Source: Desulfovermiculus sp041686195
GTDB lineage: Bacteria; Desulfobacterota; Desulfovibrionia; Desulfovibrionales; Desulfothermaceae
DNA length: 64,000 nt
Assembly (NCBI GenBank): GCA_041686195.1
Contig: JAWLEI010000001.1
Coordinates: forward strand, 124,001-188,000
Reading direction: 5' to 3'
This document shows, piece by piece, positions 1-7,927 of the stretch. The notes beneath the pieces were generated by a model. The model saw nothing but the letters and a program-made list of their open reading frames with translations. It ran no database searches and was not told the origin of the DNA. Within the stretch, counting starts at the first letter, position 1. Every line of letters begins with the position of its first letter. Made by a program: the position numbers and the translations under genes.

Positions 1-849
1 CGTAATAGGCCGGAACAGCCCTACTCGGTATCCCTCTGCCCGCAGGCTGCGGATCGTGTTTTTGGCAATCCGGGCAATGGATCCGTAGGCCACTACCACC
101 AGCTCCGCATCCTGGGTCTGGACCTCTTCTCCTCTGGCTTCGGCCTGCATCTGCTCATACTTAAAGACCAAATGGGCATGATGTTCGGCCAGGGCCCCCT
201 CGGAGAGATATAAGGACTTCAGCAATCTGGGAGAACGTCCCCTGGCCCCGTTCAAGGCCCAATCTTCAGCCTCGCCCTCCGGACGTCCCCTGGCCCTCCA
301 GGTTTGAATCGGTTCCTTCATCTGGCCCAAAATGGCATCTCCAAGGATTACAACCGGATTACGGTACGTAAAGGCCAAATCAAAGGCCTCTACAGTGAGA
401 TCATAGGCCTCTTGACAAGTGGAAGGAGCCAGGACCAGAGTCCGGTAGTCACCATGCCCGCCCCCCCGGGTGGCCTGGTAGTAATCTCCCTGAGAGGGAT
501 CGATGCTCCCCAGGCCTGGACCGCCGCGGCTTATATTGACAATGACCGCAGGCAAATCGCTTCCGGCCATATAGGAGATGGCCTCCTGCTTCAAGGAAAT
601 GCCCGGGCTAGAGGACGAGGTCATAGCCCTCTTGCCGCAGGCCGCCGCTCCCAGGACCATATTGGCCGCTGCGATTTCGCTTTCAGCTTGAATGAATTCG
701 CCACCCGCCTGCACCAAGGCAGTGGACAGATATTCAGGTATATCACTCTGGGGGGTGATGGGATAGGCAAAATAACACTCACACCCAGCATCCATGGCCC
801 CCATAGCAATGGCTTCATTGCCCTTGACCAGAATTCGATCAGTCCTCAT
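1..849 (-). CDS. vorB: 2-oxoacid:ferredoxin oxidoreductase, alpha subunit (partial at left edge)
   Basis: Subunit of a ferredoxin-dependent 2-oxoacid oxidoreductase (VorB/KorA type), which oxidatively decarboxylates branched 2-oxoacids or 2-oxoglutarate to acyl-CoA in the cytoplasm. The 283 visible residues begin MRTDRILVKGNEAIA and carry YPITPQSDIPEYL (about 29-41), an ESEIAAANM segment (56-64) and the SRGGPGLGS stretch, all typical of the N-terminal pyrimidine-binding domain; the rest runs off position 1. I start at the ATG at 849 because GGGG lies about 6 nt upstream; an in-frame ATG at 855 has no spacing to it. The gene overlaps the ferredoxin subunit by 11 nt, so the two are translationally coupled. 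VorB and KorA cannot be told apart here; the beta and gamma subunits should follow beyond the edge. Confidence 0.9.
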   Translation of the reverse strand, partial: MRTDRILVKGNEAIAMGAMDAGCECYFAYPITPQSDIPEYLSTALVQAGGEFIQAESEIAAANMVLGAAACGKRAMTSSSSPGISLKQEAISYMAGSDLPAVIVNISRGGPGLGSIDPSQGDYYQATRGGGHGDYRTLVLAPSTCQEAYDLTVEAFDLAFTYRNPVVILGDAILGQMKEPIQTWRARGRPEGEAEDWALNGARGRSPRLLKSLYLSEGALAEHHAHLVFKYEQMQAEARGEEVQTQDAELVVVAYGSIARIAKNTIRSLRAEGYRVGLFRPIT

Positions 850-1078
850 GTCCATCCCCGTTGTTTTGACTGCGATAGACCCGGATGACCATATCCGGGC
901 ATATTTGAGCACAAAAGGCGCACCCTTTGCATTGATCCAGACCACCGGCTCCGATGTGCACAACCTTATACCCCAAGTCATTCATACGTTCGGATTGTTC
1001 CAAAACGCCGGTTGGACATACCATTGTGCACAACAGACAGCCCTTGCACCGCTCTTCCCGAATTTCCACTCTGGACAT
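839..1078 (-). CDS. 2x[4Fe-4S] ferredoxin, delta subunit of the 2-oxoacid oxidoreductase
   Basis: Small electron carrier of 79 residues. Two complete CxxCxxCxxxC motifs are visible: C11, C14, C17, C21 and C50, C53, C56, C60, each binding one [4Fe-4S] cluster. In this enzyme family (KorD/VorD/PorD) such a subunit passes electrons from the catalytic heterodimer to free ferredoxin. It lies directly before the alpha subunit and overlaps it. An ATG at 1096 would add six residues, but the ATG at 1078 has GGAG about 5 nt upstream and is preferred. The 112-nt gap to queA holds a TTGACA on the minus strand (1156-1151) but no convincing -10 box, so the promoter is unproven. Confidence 0.92.
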   Translation of the reverse strand: MSRVEIREERCKGCLLCTMVCPTGVLEQSERMNDLGYKVVHIGAGGLDQCKGCAFCAQICPDMVIRVYRSQNNGDGHED

Positions 1079-1190
1079 ATTCTCTCCGCTCAGCATTAAA
1101 GACTGATAATATTACGGCAAACCTTGGTACAAATCAGTTTCCGCCTTATTTGTCAATAGGCTTTGACAACACATGAGGGCCTGAGCCGAG

Positions 1191-2312
1191 TCAACGGATG
1201 AACATGGCATCTCCGTAGGAAAAGAACCTGTATCCGTAGGCCACAGCCTGTTCATAGGCCCTGAGGATCTCTTTTCTCCCGGCAAAGGCGGCGACCATCA
1301 ATAAAAGTGACGAACGGGGAAGATGAAAGTTGGTGATCATATGGTCAACCACCTGAAATCGTGATCCCGGATACAAGTAAAGGTCAGTCCAGCCCCAATA
1401 TGGTTGTATTCGCCCAAACCGGGCAAAGACCCCCTCCAGGGCCCGGACAGCAGTGGTGCCCACTGCAACCACCGCCCGCCCTTCGTGTCTAGCCTGTTCC
1501 AATTCCCTGGCTGCGTCAGGTGGGATCTGCATGAGTTCCGCATGCATCTCGTGTCTGCGGATGTCTCTGACCCGGATGGGAGTAAAGGTGCCGTATCCTA
1601 CATACAGGACAAGCTCCACAAACCGGTGTCCCCGGTGCTTAAGATCCTGGATCTGCCCTGAGCTGAAATGCAGACCAGCTGTGGGCGCAGCCACAGATCC
1701 GAGCTTTTGGTCCTGAGCATACACAGTCTGGTAGCGGAATGTATCCTCTTTCCCCGGCCAGCGCCGGATGTAGGGCGGTAGCGGGATGTTTCCGTGTTCG
1801 AGCAGCATCTGCCCCAGATCGCCCTGCCATTTGATTTCCATCCGGCTGCGTCCAAACTGGTAGACCTCATTGACCTCAGCCTCCAGGCCTCCGGCCAGAT
1901 CTATCTGACTGCCGGGTCCCAGGCCTTTTGCCGGCCGGAGCAGGCCCTCCACCTGGGCCTTTTTCCATCCTGCCCCGACTTCTTGAATGGCAATCGCCGG
2001 CAAGGGGGTAAGGAGCAAAAACTCGACCCGCCCCTGAGTTGCCCTCTTGTGTCCTTGCAGCCTGGCCGGTATAACTTTGCTCACATTGGTGACCAGGACG
2101 CTGTTCTCAGGCAGAACTTCAGCCAGGTGAGAAAACCGCTCATGCCTGATAGTCCCAGTTCCCCGGTCCAGGACCAGCAGACGCGAGTCCTGGCGCAAGG
2201 AAAGCGGATGCTGAGCTATGTGCTCCTCAGGCAGGTCAAAGACATAACTCTCCAAATCATAGTCCGCGGGAATTTCATCCACTTTTTGGCTTGTCATCGC
2301 TGGGTCTTTCAT
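1191..2312 (-). CDS. queA: S-adenosylmethionine:tRNA ribosyltransferase-isomerase
   Basis: QueA transfers and isomerises the ribosyl part of S-adenosylmethionine onto 7-aminomethyl-7-deazaguanine in tRNA, giving epoxyqueuosine at the wobble position of Asn, Asp, His and Tyr tRNAs. At 373 residues it is close to the usual 340-360. Family signatures are HGNIPLPPYI (173-182), QTVYAQ (195-200) and GSVAAPTAGLHF (205-216), then MHAE and a C-terminal NFHLPRSSLLLMVAAF segment. An alternative ATG five codons in (2297) has a worse upstream context, so the first ATG is kept with modest certainty. It is co-oriented with the oxidoreductase genes but 112 nt away, and divergent from the lipoprotein gene. 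The 255-nt divergent gap (2313-2567) shows nothing decisive. Confidence 0.96.
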   Translation of the reverse strand: MKDPAMTSQKVDEIPADYDLESYVFDLPEEHIAQHPLSLRQDSRLLVLDRGTGTIRHERFSHLAEVLPENSVLVTNVSKVIPARLQGHKRATQGRVEFLLLTPLPAIAIQEVGAGWKKAQVEGLLRPAKGLGPGSQIDLAGGLEAEVNEVYQFGRSRMEIKWQGDLGQMLLEHGNIPLPPYIRRWPGKEDTFRYQTVYAQDQKLGSVAAPTAGLHFSSGQIQDLKHRGHRFVELVLYVGYGTFTPIRVRDIRRHEMHAELMQIPPDAARELEQARHEGRAVVAVGTTAVRALEGVFARFGRIQPYWGWTDLYLYPGSRFQVVDHMITNFHLPRSSLLLMVAAFAGRKEILRAYEQAVAYGYRFFSYGDAMFIR

Positions 2313-2567
2313 GATTAAATTCCGGGATCAATACGCATAACCACATTTATGTGCCCGCATATTGGGTTGGCAAAGTATTTTCTCTATCAGCGCATACCCA
2401 TCACTTACCAGGCAATGACCGGAACTGACCAAGAATAAGGAGGCTTGATACGCGATCACCGGTTGCCCGGGTGGATGAATCAGATACGTACTGACCTTTG
2501 GGCCCTGGAGTGTGGCTCAAAACCCGGCCCCTTGCAACATACTGCATCCTCAAAACGGAGGTACCCA

Positions 2568-3053
2568 ATGCACAGGAAAATATTCTGGTTTCTGACGGCA
2601 ATCCTTCTGTCAATGGCCCTTGGCTGTACAGCCTTGACCCGGAGCAATTCAGATCAAAATGCAGAAGCAGGTGCATCCGCAAATGCCAGCCTGGATTCGG
2701 CAGCCTCAGATTATGATTTTGATGACGTCGTGATTCCGGCTGAAATGAAATTGCAAAAAGACGAATCTTTTATTATGCAGACTCCTCAGGTCAAGGCCGG
2801 TATCTTGGTCTACACCGGGTGGGTGGATCCGGTCTCCCTGTTTTCATTTTACTTAAGCGCCATGCCCAATGAAGGTTGGAACCCACTGAGTTACTTCAAG
2901 TACGGCCACTATCTCCTGGTGTTTGAAAAAACGGACAAAGTGAGTGTGATTCGAATCCGAAAAGGCAGCTTTTCCACCCGCCTGGAGATATGGGTCAGTC
3001 CTGCCATGTCAGTCAACGAATCCGGTATCTCGGAAAGAGTATTGTCTCAATGA
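2568..3053 (+). CDS. predicted lipoprotein, conserved type, function unknown
   Basis: A 161-residue predicted lipoprotein. Residues 1-20 form a lipoprotein signal peptide: MHRK, a hydrophobic core, then the lipobox ALGC with the lipidated cysteine at C20. A polar alanine/serine-rich linker follows (about 22-47), then a compact domain containing VVIPAEMKL and GWVDPVSLFSFYLSAMPNEGW. A start-proximal GGAGG sits 6 nt before the ATG at 2568, ruling out the longer upstream reading. Its stop overlaps the coaBC start (ATGA). The VxIPxxM...F...M...GW pattern recalls small secreted lipoproteins of Desulfovibrionales, but I cannot name the family or function. The link to coaBC appears to be transcriptional convenience. 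Confidence 0.8.
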   Translation: MHRKIFWFLTAILLSMALGCTALTRSNSDQNAEAGASANASLDSAASDYDFDDVVIPAEMKLQKDESFIMQTPQVKAGILVYTGWVDPVSLFSFYLSAMPNEGWNPLSYFKYGHYLLVFEKTDKVSVIRIRKGSFSTRLEIWVSPAMSVNESGISERVLSQ

Positions 3054-4273
3054 TCCCTGAACACTACAACCTCTCATTTGCCTTAAAATTCAGACTGCAT
3101 ATCGGCATTTGCGGGAGTATTGCCGCATACAAAGCCCTGGACCTGTGTCGCAGCTTTCAGGGTCTTGGTCTTCAGGTCGGGGCCACACTCACGCAGGCTG
3201 GTTCCGAGTTCATCACCCCCCTGGCCTTGACCGCTCTTGGCGCTGATCCGGTGTACACACAGCTCTTTGCCCCCCATGAGAGTAGTTACGCTCATTTGGA
3301 ACCCGGTCAGACCAGCCGGGCCTTCCTGGTCGCTCCGGCCAGTGCCAACACCCTGGCCAAAATGGCCAACGGCCTGGCGGATACCATGCTTACCTGCCAG
3401 CTTTTGGCTGCCCCGTGTCCAGTGGTTATTGCCCCAGCCATGAACCCCAACTTGTGGGAAGCCGAAGCCACACAGAACAATGTCCACCGCCTGAGTCAAC
3501 GGGAGAATGTGACTATCATTTCCCCGGACAGCGGACACGTTGCCTGTGGAGATCACGGAACTGGCCGCCTGGCCAGCGGTCCTGAACTGATATGGAACAC
3601 CATGCGCTGCATGGCCAAGCCCGATCTGCTGGGACACAAGATCCTGATCAACCTGGGCCCAACCCGGGAATTCTGGGACCCGGTCCGTTTCTGGTCCAAT
3701 CCCTCGTCCGGCAAGATGGGAGCGGCCATGGCCCTCACCGCTTGGCTGCGGGGCGCCGAGGTCCACTGTGTCTGTGGACCAACCGAGCAGTGGCTGCCGC
3801 AGGCAATTCCCTGCACCCGGGTCTGTTCGGCCCAGGAGATGTACGAAGCCTGCCTTGACCTCTGGCCTGAGGCTGATATCGGATGCCTGGCTGCAGCGGT
3901 TTGCGATTTTCGCCCCGGGACGTTTTCTGATCATAAGTTCAAAAAAAACAGTCTGCAAGGAGAACTTAATATTTCTTTTTCCCCCAATCCGGATATATTA
4001 CGCGCCCTGGGGGAACAAAAAAAGCCGCACCAGCGCCTGATCGGGTTCGCTGCTGAATCTGCAACCGAGTATGAGCCCCTGGTTTTGCAGAAGCTGGCCC
4101 GCAAAAAGCTGGATTGCATCGTAGCCAATCGTATCACCCAACAAGGAACGGGGTTTGGCTCACCGACAAATAGAGTCACAGTCTTTTTCCCTGGCGGACA
4201 AAGGCATCCCCTGCACAGCATGAGCAAAGCTGATGTGGCCTGGAAGATATGGGACTTGATCTGCGAGAACTAA
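3050..4273 (+). CDS. coaBC: phosphopantothenoylcysteine decarboxylase / phosphopantothenate-cysteine ligase
   Basis: Bifunctional coenzyme A biosynthesis enzyme (Dfp). CoaB joins cysteine to 4'-phosphopantothenate; CoaC decarboxylates the product on FMN. The N-terminal CoaC part shows GSIAAYKA (22-29), the probable catalytic His in AHLE (H82), PASANTLAKMANG, PAMNPNLW (129-136) and the ACGDHGTGR flap (C166). The CoaB part starts near 197 with GPTREFWDPVRFWSN and SSGKMG; the usual GGTRE is GPTRE here. Then come AVCDFRP, KFKKN and GFAAES. The 407-residue length is normal. The ATG at 3050 overlaps the lipoprotein stop as ATGA; an upstream reading would run through the lipoprotein gene and is unlikely. 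Confidence 0.95.
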   Translation: MIPEHYNLSFALKFRLHIGICGSIAAYKALDLCRSFQGLGLQVGATLTQAGSEFITPLALTALGADPVYTQLFAPHESSYAHLEPGQTSRAFLVAPASANTLAKMANGLADTMLTCQLLAAPCPVVIAPAMNPNLWEAEATQNNVHRLSQRENVTIISPDSGHVACGDHGTGRLASGPELIWNTMRCMAKPDLLGHKILINLGPTREFWDPVRFWSNPSSGKMGAAMALTAWLRGAEVHCVCGPTEQWLPQAIPCTRVCSAQEMYEACLDLWPEADIGCLAAAVCDFRPGTFSDHKFKKNSLQGELNISFSPNPDILRALGEQKKPHQRLIGFAAESATEYEPLVLQKLARKKLDCIVANRITQQGTGFGSPTNRVTVFFPGGQRHPLHSMSKADVAWKIWDLICEN

Positions 4274-4920
4274 ACATACCGCAGCGTTTTCTGGCTCTTT
4301 ACCAGGCAGGTATCAGCTATCTTCTCCCTGCCGGGGATATCAGTGCATCGCCCCAGCAGGACACCCAGGCTGCCAGAGAAGAAGTCCCTGGCCAGGAGGC
4401 GCATCCTGATCAAGGTTTCCCCCTGCCATGGTCCCGGGTTTGGAATATGCTTCGCCCCCCGTACACCATGGTCTGGACCTACTGGCAGCTGTCCGAAGAT
4501 CTGGGACCAGCCCCGAGCCTTCAGCGCCAGCAACTGTTCAAGGCCATCCTAGCCCAGCTGGGCTGGCCCAGGGGAAGTGTGGCCTTTTGGCCCCTTTCCG
4601 CCTTTGACGGCCAAACCCACACACCTCGTTTGGATCTCTTTTGGTCCGGTGTCCAAGCCTTGCAGGCCGAACTTGTGGTTATCTTCGGAGTCCAGGCCTT
4701 TCAGACCTTATTTCCTGAAAAGGACCTCCGTCTCGGATTTTCAATCACCCAGGACGGGCTGCAGGTTGTCCACGTGCCCGGACCGGATGATATGCTCCCC
4801 AATAACCGGGATATGAAGAATCTGACCTGGCATATGTTGTATCCCCTTATTCCATTGCAGAGTAACCGTTCAAAGGGCCCTTCCCACCCAAGCCCTGGCG
4901 GCTCGATCCCGGGAGTTTGA
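4249..4920 (+). CDS. conserved hypothetical protein
   Basis: I do not recognise this 223-residue protein with certainty. It starts inside the last 25 nt of coaBC, with GGAAG just before its ATG, so it is translated with coaBC. Features: an N-terminal helix (about 5-25), a variable Gln/Pro-rich linker (30-58), then an ordered core with RPPYTMVWTYWQL, GWPRGSVAFWPLSAF and VVIFGVQAF, and a low-complexity C-terminus. The alternation of GxxAFWP and VVIFGxxAF strands with a Trp-rich stretch is faintly like uracil-DNA-glycosylase-like folds, but the catalytic motifs are not evident, so no function is assigned. Coding quality (GC-rich third positions, no internal breaks) supports a real gene. Confidence 0.65.
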   Translation: MGLDLRELNIPQRFLALYQAGISYLLPAGDISASPQQDTQAAREEVPGQEAHPDQGFPLPWSRVWNMLRPPYTMVWTYWQLSEDLGPAPSLQRQQLFKAILAQLGWPRGSVAFWPLSAFDGQTHTPRLDLFWSGVQALQAELVVIFGVQAFQTLFPEKDLRLGFSITQDGLQVVHVPGPDDMLPNNRDMKNLTWHMLYPLIPLQSNRSKGPSHPSPGGSIPGV

Positions 4921-4970
4921 TTACTTGTCGTATCATTTTCCACCAAAGGGAAAATGAAAAAGGAGTTTGC

Positions 4971-5981
4971 ATGCATATTCTGGTTACCGGAGCAGCAGGA
5001 TTTATTGGTTACCATTTAGCCAGGCGCTTGGCTGCTGATGGACACAGCGTGGTTGGATTGGATAACCTCAATCCGTATTACTCAGTACAGCTTAAAAAGG
5101 ATCGTTTACACCAGCTCTGTCAATCTCCCCGATTTGAATTTGCTGCTTGCGCTTTGGAGCAAAAAAAAGAGCTGCACGATCTGTTTGCCAGACATTCCTT
5201 TGATTGTGTTGTCAACCTGGCCGCCCAGGCCGGAGTCCGCTATAGCCTGACCAACCCAGAGGCCTATATAGATACCAACTTGGTCGGTTTTGGCCATATT
5301 CTGGAGTGCTGCCGCCAGAGTGAGGTCAAACATCTGGTATTTGCCTCCTCCAGCTCAGTCTATGGCCTTAACACCAATATGCCCTTTAGTGTTCACGACA
5401 ATGTTGACCACCCTATCAGCCTGTATGCTGCCAGCAAAAAGGCCAACGAACTTATGGCCCATACGTACAGCTACCTATACAATCTGCCCTGCACAGGGCT
5501 GAGATTCTTTACTGTCTACGGCCCGTGGGGGAGGCCAGATATGGCCCTTTTCCTGTTTACCGAGGCCATACTCAAGGAACGGCCCATTCAAGTATTCAAT
5601 TACGGGCGGATGGAAAGAGACTTTACCTATATTGACGACATTGTGGAAGGTATCGTGCGGGTTATACACCGGGTGCCTGGCCCAAACCCATCCTGGGACA
5701 GCAGCGTCCCTGACCCTTCTTCCAGCCCTGCCCCGTACAAATTATACAATATTGGCAACAATAACAGCGTGCAGCTCATGCACTTTATTCAGGCCCTGGA
5801 AACCTGTTTGGGACGGGAGGCGCGCAAGGAATATCTCCCCCTTCAACCCGGGGATGTCCCCCGAACCTATGCCGATGTTCAGGACCTGAAAGATGATGTC
5901 GGTTTTTGCCCCAATACGCCAGTTGAACAAGGAATTCAGGAATTCGTTCATTGGTATCTTTCGTATTATCACTCTTCATGA
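4971..5981 (+). CDS. NAD-dependent nucleotide-sugar epimerase (UDP-glucuronate 4-epimerase type)
   Basis: Extended short-chain dehydrogenase of 336 residues. It carries the NAD-binding GAAGFIG (7-13), DNLNPYYS after the second strand (the DNxxxYY typical of UDP-glucuronate/UDP-glucose 4-epimerases), NLAAQAGVRYS, the SSSSVYG serine region (about 126-132) and the catalytic Tyr152/Lys156 (YAASK). TVYGPWGRPDMA and the RDFTYIDD segment bind the nucleotide sugar. The likely reaction is UDP-glucuronate to UDP-galacturonate, feeding polysaccharide or LPS synthesis; exact substrate is inferred. AAGGAG lies 5 nt before the ATG at 4971, so an upstream in-frame Met (4917) is not used. A short insert near 225-240 (PNPSWDSSVPDP) is unusual for the family. 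No other sugar genes are adjacent. Confidence 0.9.
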   Translation: MHILVTGAAGFIGYHLARRLAADGHSVVGLDNLNPYYSVQLKKDRLHQLCQSPRFEFAACALEQKKELHDLFARHSFDCVVNLAAQAGVRYSLTNPEAYIDTNLVGFGHILECCRQSEVKHLVFASSSSVYGLNTNMPFSVHDNVDHPISLYAASKKANELMAHTYSYLYNLPCTGLRFFTVYGPWGRPDMALFLFTEAILKERPIQVFNYGRMERDFTYIDDIVEGIVRVIHRVPGPNPSWDSSVPDPSSSPAPYKLYNIGNNNSVQLMHFIQALETCLGREARKEYLPLQPGDVPRTYADVQDLKDDVGFCPNTPVEQGIQEFVHWYLSYYHSS

Positions 5982-6013
5982 ATCGCGCCACAATTGTTGC
6001 GGAGGAAACAAGG

Positions 6014-6307
6014 ATGCGCTTAAGACACATCAAAAACGAGATGGATACGGTCTTTACCAAAATCAAAAAGACATCTGCTGAAGGCGATCTCCCTGATGAG
6101 GGGGATGTCAAACAATTCGTTCGCCTCTGCAGCCACATGCAGACCTATGCCCAGGAAGAATGGGCCTTTGAAGCTGACGACTTTTTGCATCTGGCCCAAG
6201 AACTTTTACAGAGCGTAAGGCAAAAAGAGGTTCAAGAGACCATCCCCTTGATTGATTCCCTGGAAGAAGCTAAAACATATTGCCACCGCACATTCAAGCT
6301 GGAATAG
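6014..6307 (+). CDS. small helical protein, possible XXXCH-type domain
   Basis: A 97-residue all-helical acidic protein. It ends EEAKTYCHRTFKLE, with the Cys90-His91 pair close to the C-terminus. Small Desulfovibrio proteins of the XXXCH family (half of a c-type heme motif, heme role unproven) have a similar helical body and a C-terminal CH followed by an aromatic/basic tail; the match is by eye and tentative. GGAGG 6-7 nt before the ATG at 6014 sets the start; an ATG at 5978 overlapping the epimerase stop is possible but lacks such a site. The following 244 nt to parA show no gene I can support. Confidence 0.6.
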   Translation: MRLRHIKNEMDTVFTKIKKTSAEGDLPDEGDVKQFVRLCSHMQTYAQEEWAFEADDFLHLAQELLQSVRQKEVQETIPLIDSLEEAKTYCHRTFKLE

Positions 6308-6551
6308 GTGCTGAGAGTGCGAAATTGAACTTGAATTTGCCAAGGTCCGGGCCCACGTCCAGGACCGGGCAGGGCTGAAAACACACCGATTCAAGCAGTC
6401 AAACGCAACGCCAGCTGGGCCGGGATGGGAAAGGCTGCGCACATGTTGCGTTACAGCCAAGAAACAGCAGTGGCTGCCGGGCATATGAACGATAAAGGCC
6501 TTCGAGCCGCCGCAGGAAAAGGCTTGAATGGCCGGGGAGAGGAAAATTTTC

Positions 6552-7331
6552 ATGCATACCATTATTGCCGTAGCCAATCAAAAAGGCGGTGTAGGCAAAA
6601 CAACGACAGCCATCAACCTGGCCGCCTCCCTGGCGGCCATGGAAAAAAAAGTTCTTCTGGTTGATTGCGATCCCCAGGCCAACGCAACAAGCGGACTGAA
6701 TATCCAACCCACCCATGATCAGGGAACGGTTTATCAGGCCCTCTTTCATCCGGAACAGGCCCGGGACATGGTCTATGCCACCACATTGCCCTATCTGTTT
6801 GTTCTTCCCTCTATTCAGGACCTGGTAGCAGCTGAACTTGAACTCGTGGAAAAAATCGGCCGCGAATATTACCTCAAGGACTGCCTGACCCAATTAGCAG
6901 CCGATTATGACTATGTCTTCCTGGACTGCCCACCCTCGCTGGGGCTGATCACCATCAACGCCCTGTGCGCAGCCACCCACTTGCTCATCCCCTTGCAGTG
7001 CGAATACTATGCATTGGAGGGCATCGCCCATCTCATGCGCACCTATGAACTGGTCAAGAACCGGCTCAATTCTCCCCTGAACCTCCTGGGGGTGGTCCTG
7101 ACCATGTTCGACCGCAGAAATAAGCTCTCGCACCAAGTGGAACATGAAGTGCGATCCTACTTTCAGGACAAGGTCTTTACCAGCATCATCCCCCGGAATG
7201 TCCGGCTCTCCGAAGCACCCAGCCATGGGCTTCCTGCCCTGTGTTACGACTGCAAATCTGCAGGCTCGCAAGCCTATCTCAAGCTGGGGCAGGAGCTCCT
7301 GGGTGGACAGGGCGTGGTTGCCGCAGCCTGA
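6552..7331 (+). CDS. parA: chromosome partitioning ATPase ParA (Soj)
   Basis: ParA is a Walker-type ATPase that binds DNA non-specifically as an ATP dimer and moves ParB-parS complexes to segregate the chromosome origin. The 259-residue protein has the deviant Walker A KGGVGKTT (11-18), Walker A' DCDPQANAT (38-46), and the Walker B region FLDCPPSLG. It lacks the N-terminal HTH of plasmid P1-type ParA, so it is the chromosomal Soj type. I start at ATG 6552 (MHTIIAVANQ) because family members begin just before the first strand; GAGAGG lies about 10 nt upstream. parB is 600 bp downstream on the same strand but an opposite-strand gene sits in between, so the usual tight parAB operon is interrupted. 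Confidence 0.95.
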   Translation: MHTIIAVANQKGGVGKTTTAINLAASLAAMEKKVLLVDCDPQANATSGLNIQPTHDQGTVYQALFHPEQARDMVYATTLPYLFVLPSIQDLVAAELELVEKIGREYYLKDCLTQLAADYDYVFLDCPPSLGLITINALCAATHLLIPLQCEYYALEGIAHLMRTYELVKNRLNSPLNLLGVVLTMFDRRNKLSHQVEHEVRSYFQDKVFTSIIPRNVRLSEAPSHGLPALCYDCKSAGSQAYLKLGQELLGGQGVVAAA

Positions 7332-7385
7332 CATCAAGTTGACGCCCCTTGAGATACTTTCCGGTGTACACAAAACCCAAAATGC

Positions 7386-7799
7386 TCACGACCCTTGATA
7401 GGGGGTTGTTTCCATCTTCACCCCGTCTTTGAAGTGGCGTTTGATCACTCTGGATCGGCAGCCCTGACACTCAAAAACCACCAGTCCGCCCAAACTGGCC
7501 GCCTTGAGCCGAAACTTGCGCGGATCATCCTCCTCCCAATTCGAGGTACAGCTGCCGCATTGCCCGCAGACCACCTCCCTGTCCACTGGATACCGAAAGT
7601 CCCAATTGTTGACCAGAAGTTCCCAGTCCTGTTTGGGTTCAACCTGATGTTTCGGCTCCTGCAGGCGCTTGAGGGCTTCCTGCAGGCTGGGGAGTACTTC
7701 GGCTTCCACTTCAGCCCATAAATCTGCCGGGATATACACCCCAACCCTTTCTCCTGACCCGGAATACAGGGTCTGGACACCGCTTCTTGGATCTGACAT
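7386..7799 (-). CDS. hypothetical protein with C-terminal zinc-ribbon-like cysteines
   Basis: A 137-residue protein of unknown function lying between parA and parB on the other strand. The N-terminal half has a helical EVLPSLQEALKRLQEP segment; the C-terminal half carries CGQCGSC (C78, C81, C84) and CQGC (C111, C114), spaced like a zinc ribbon. GAGGAG 9 nt before the ATG at 7799 defines the start; longer readings upstream would run over the parB promoter. It ends 55 nt from the parA stop (convergent) and starts 129 nt from parB (divergent), so it is transcribed separately, and its promoter region is shared with parB. A DNA or RNA binding role is possible but not shown. Confidence 0.75.
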   Translation of the reverse strand: MSDPRSGVQTLYSGSGERVGVYIPADLWAEVEAEVLPSLQEALKRLQEPKHQVEPKQDWELLVNNWDFRYPVDREVVCGQCGSCTSNWEEDDPRKFRLKAASLGGLVVFECQGCRSRVIKRHFKDGVKMETTPYQGS

Positions 7800-7927
7800 G
7801 TTTTCATTCTCCTCAATTTCAGGTAGAGAATACGTGTACCGAGGGGCCTGATTCACTTCCGCACGGGTATAATGCCCCAACAGATGAGCAACGTCTACCA
7901 ACCTACTGCAAGCAAGGAGTATGGCCC

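Noticed and set aside
3083..3958. 291-codon open frame on the minus strand opposite coaBC
   Set aside because: Antisense shadow of coaBC with no independent coding signs.
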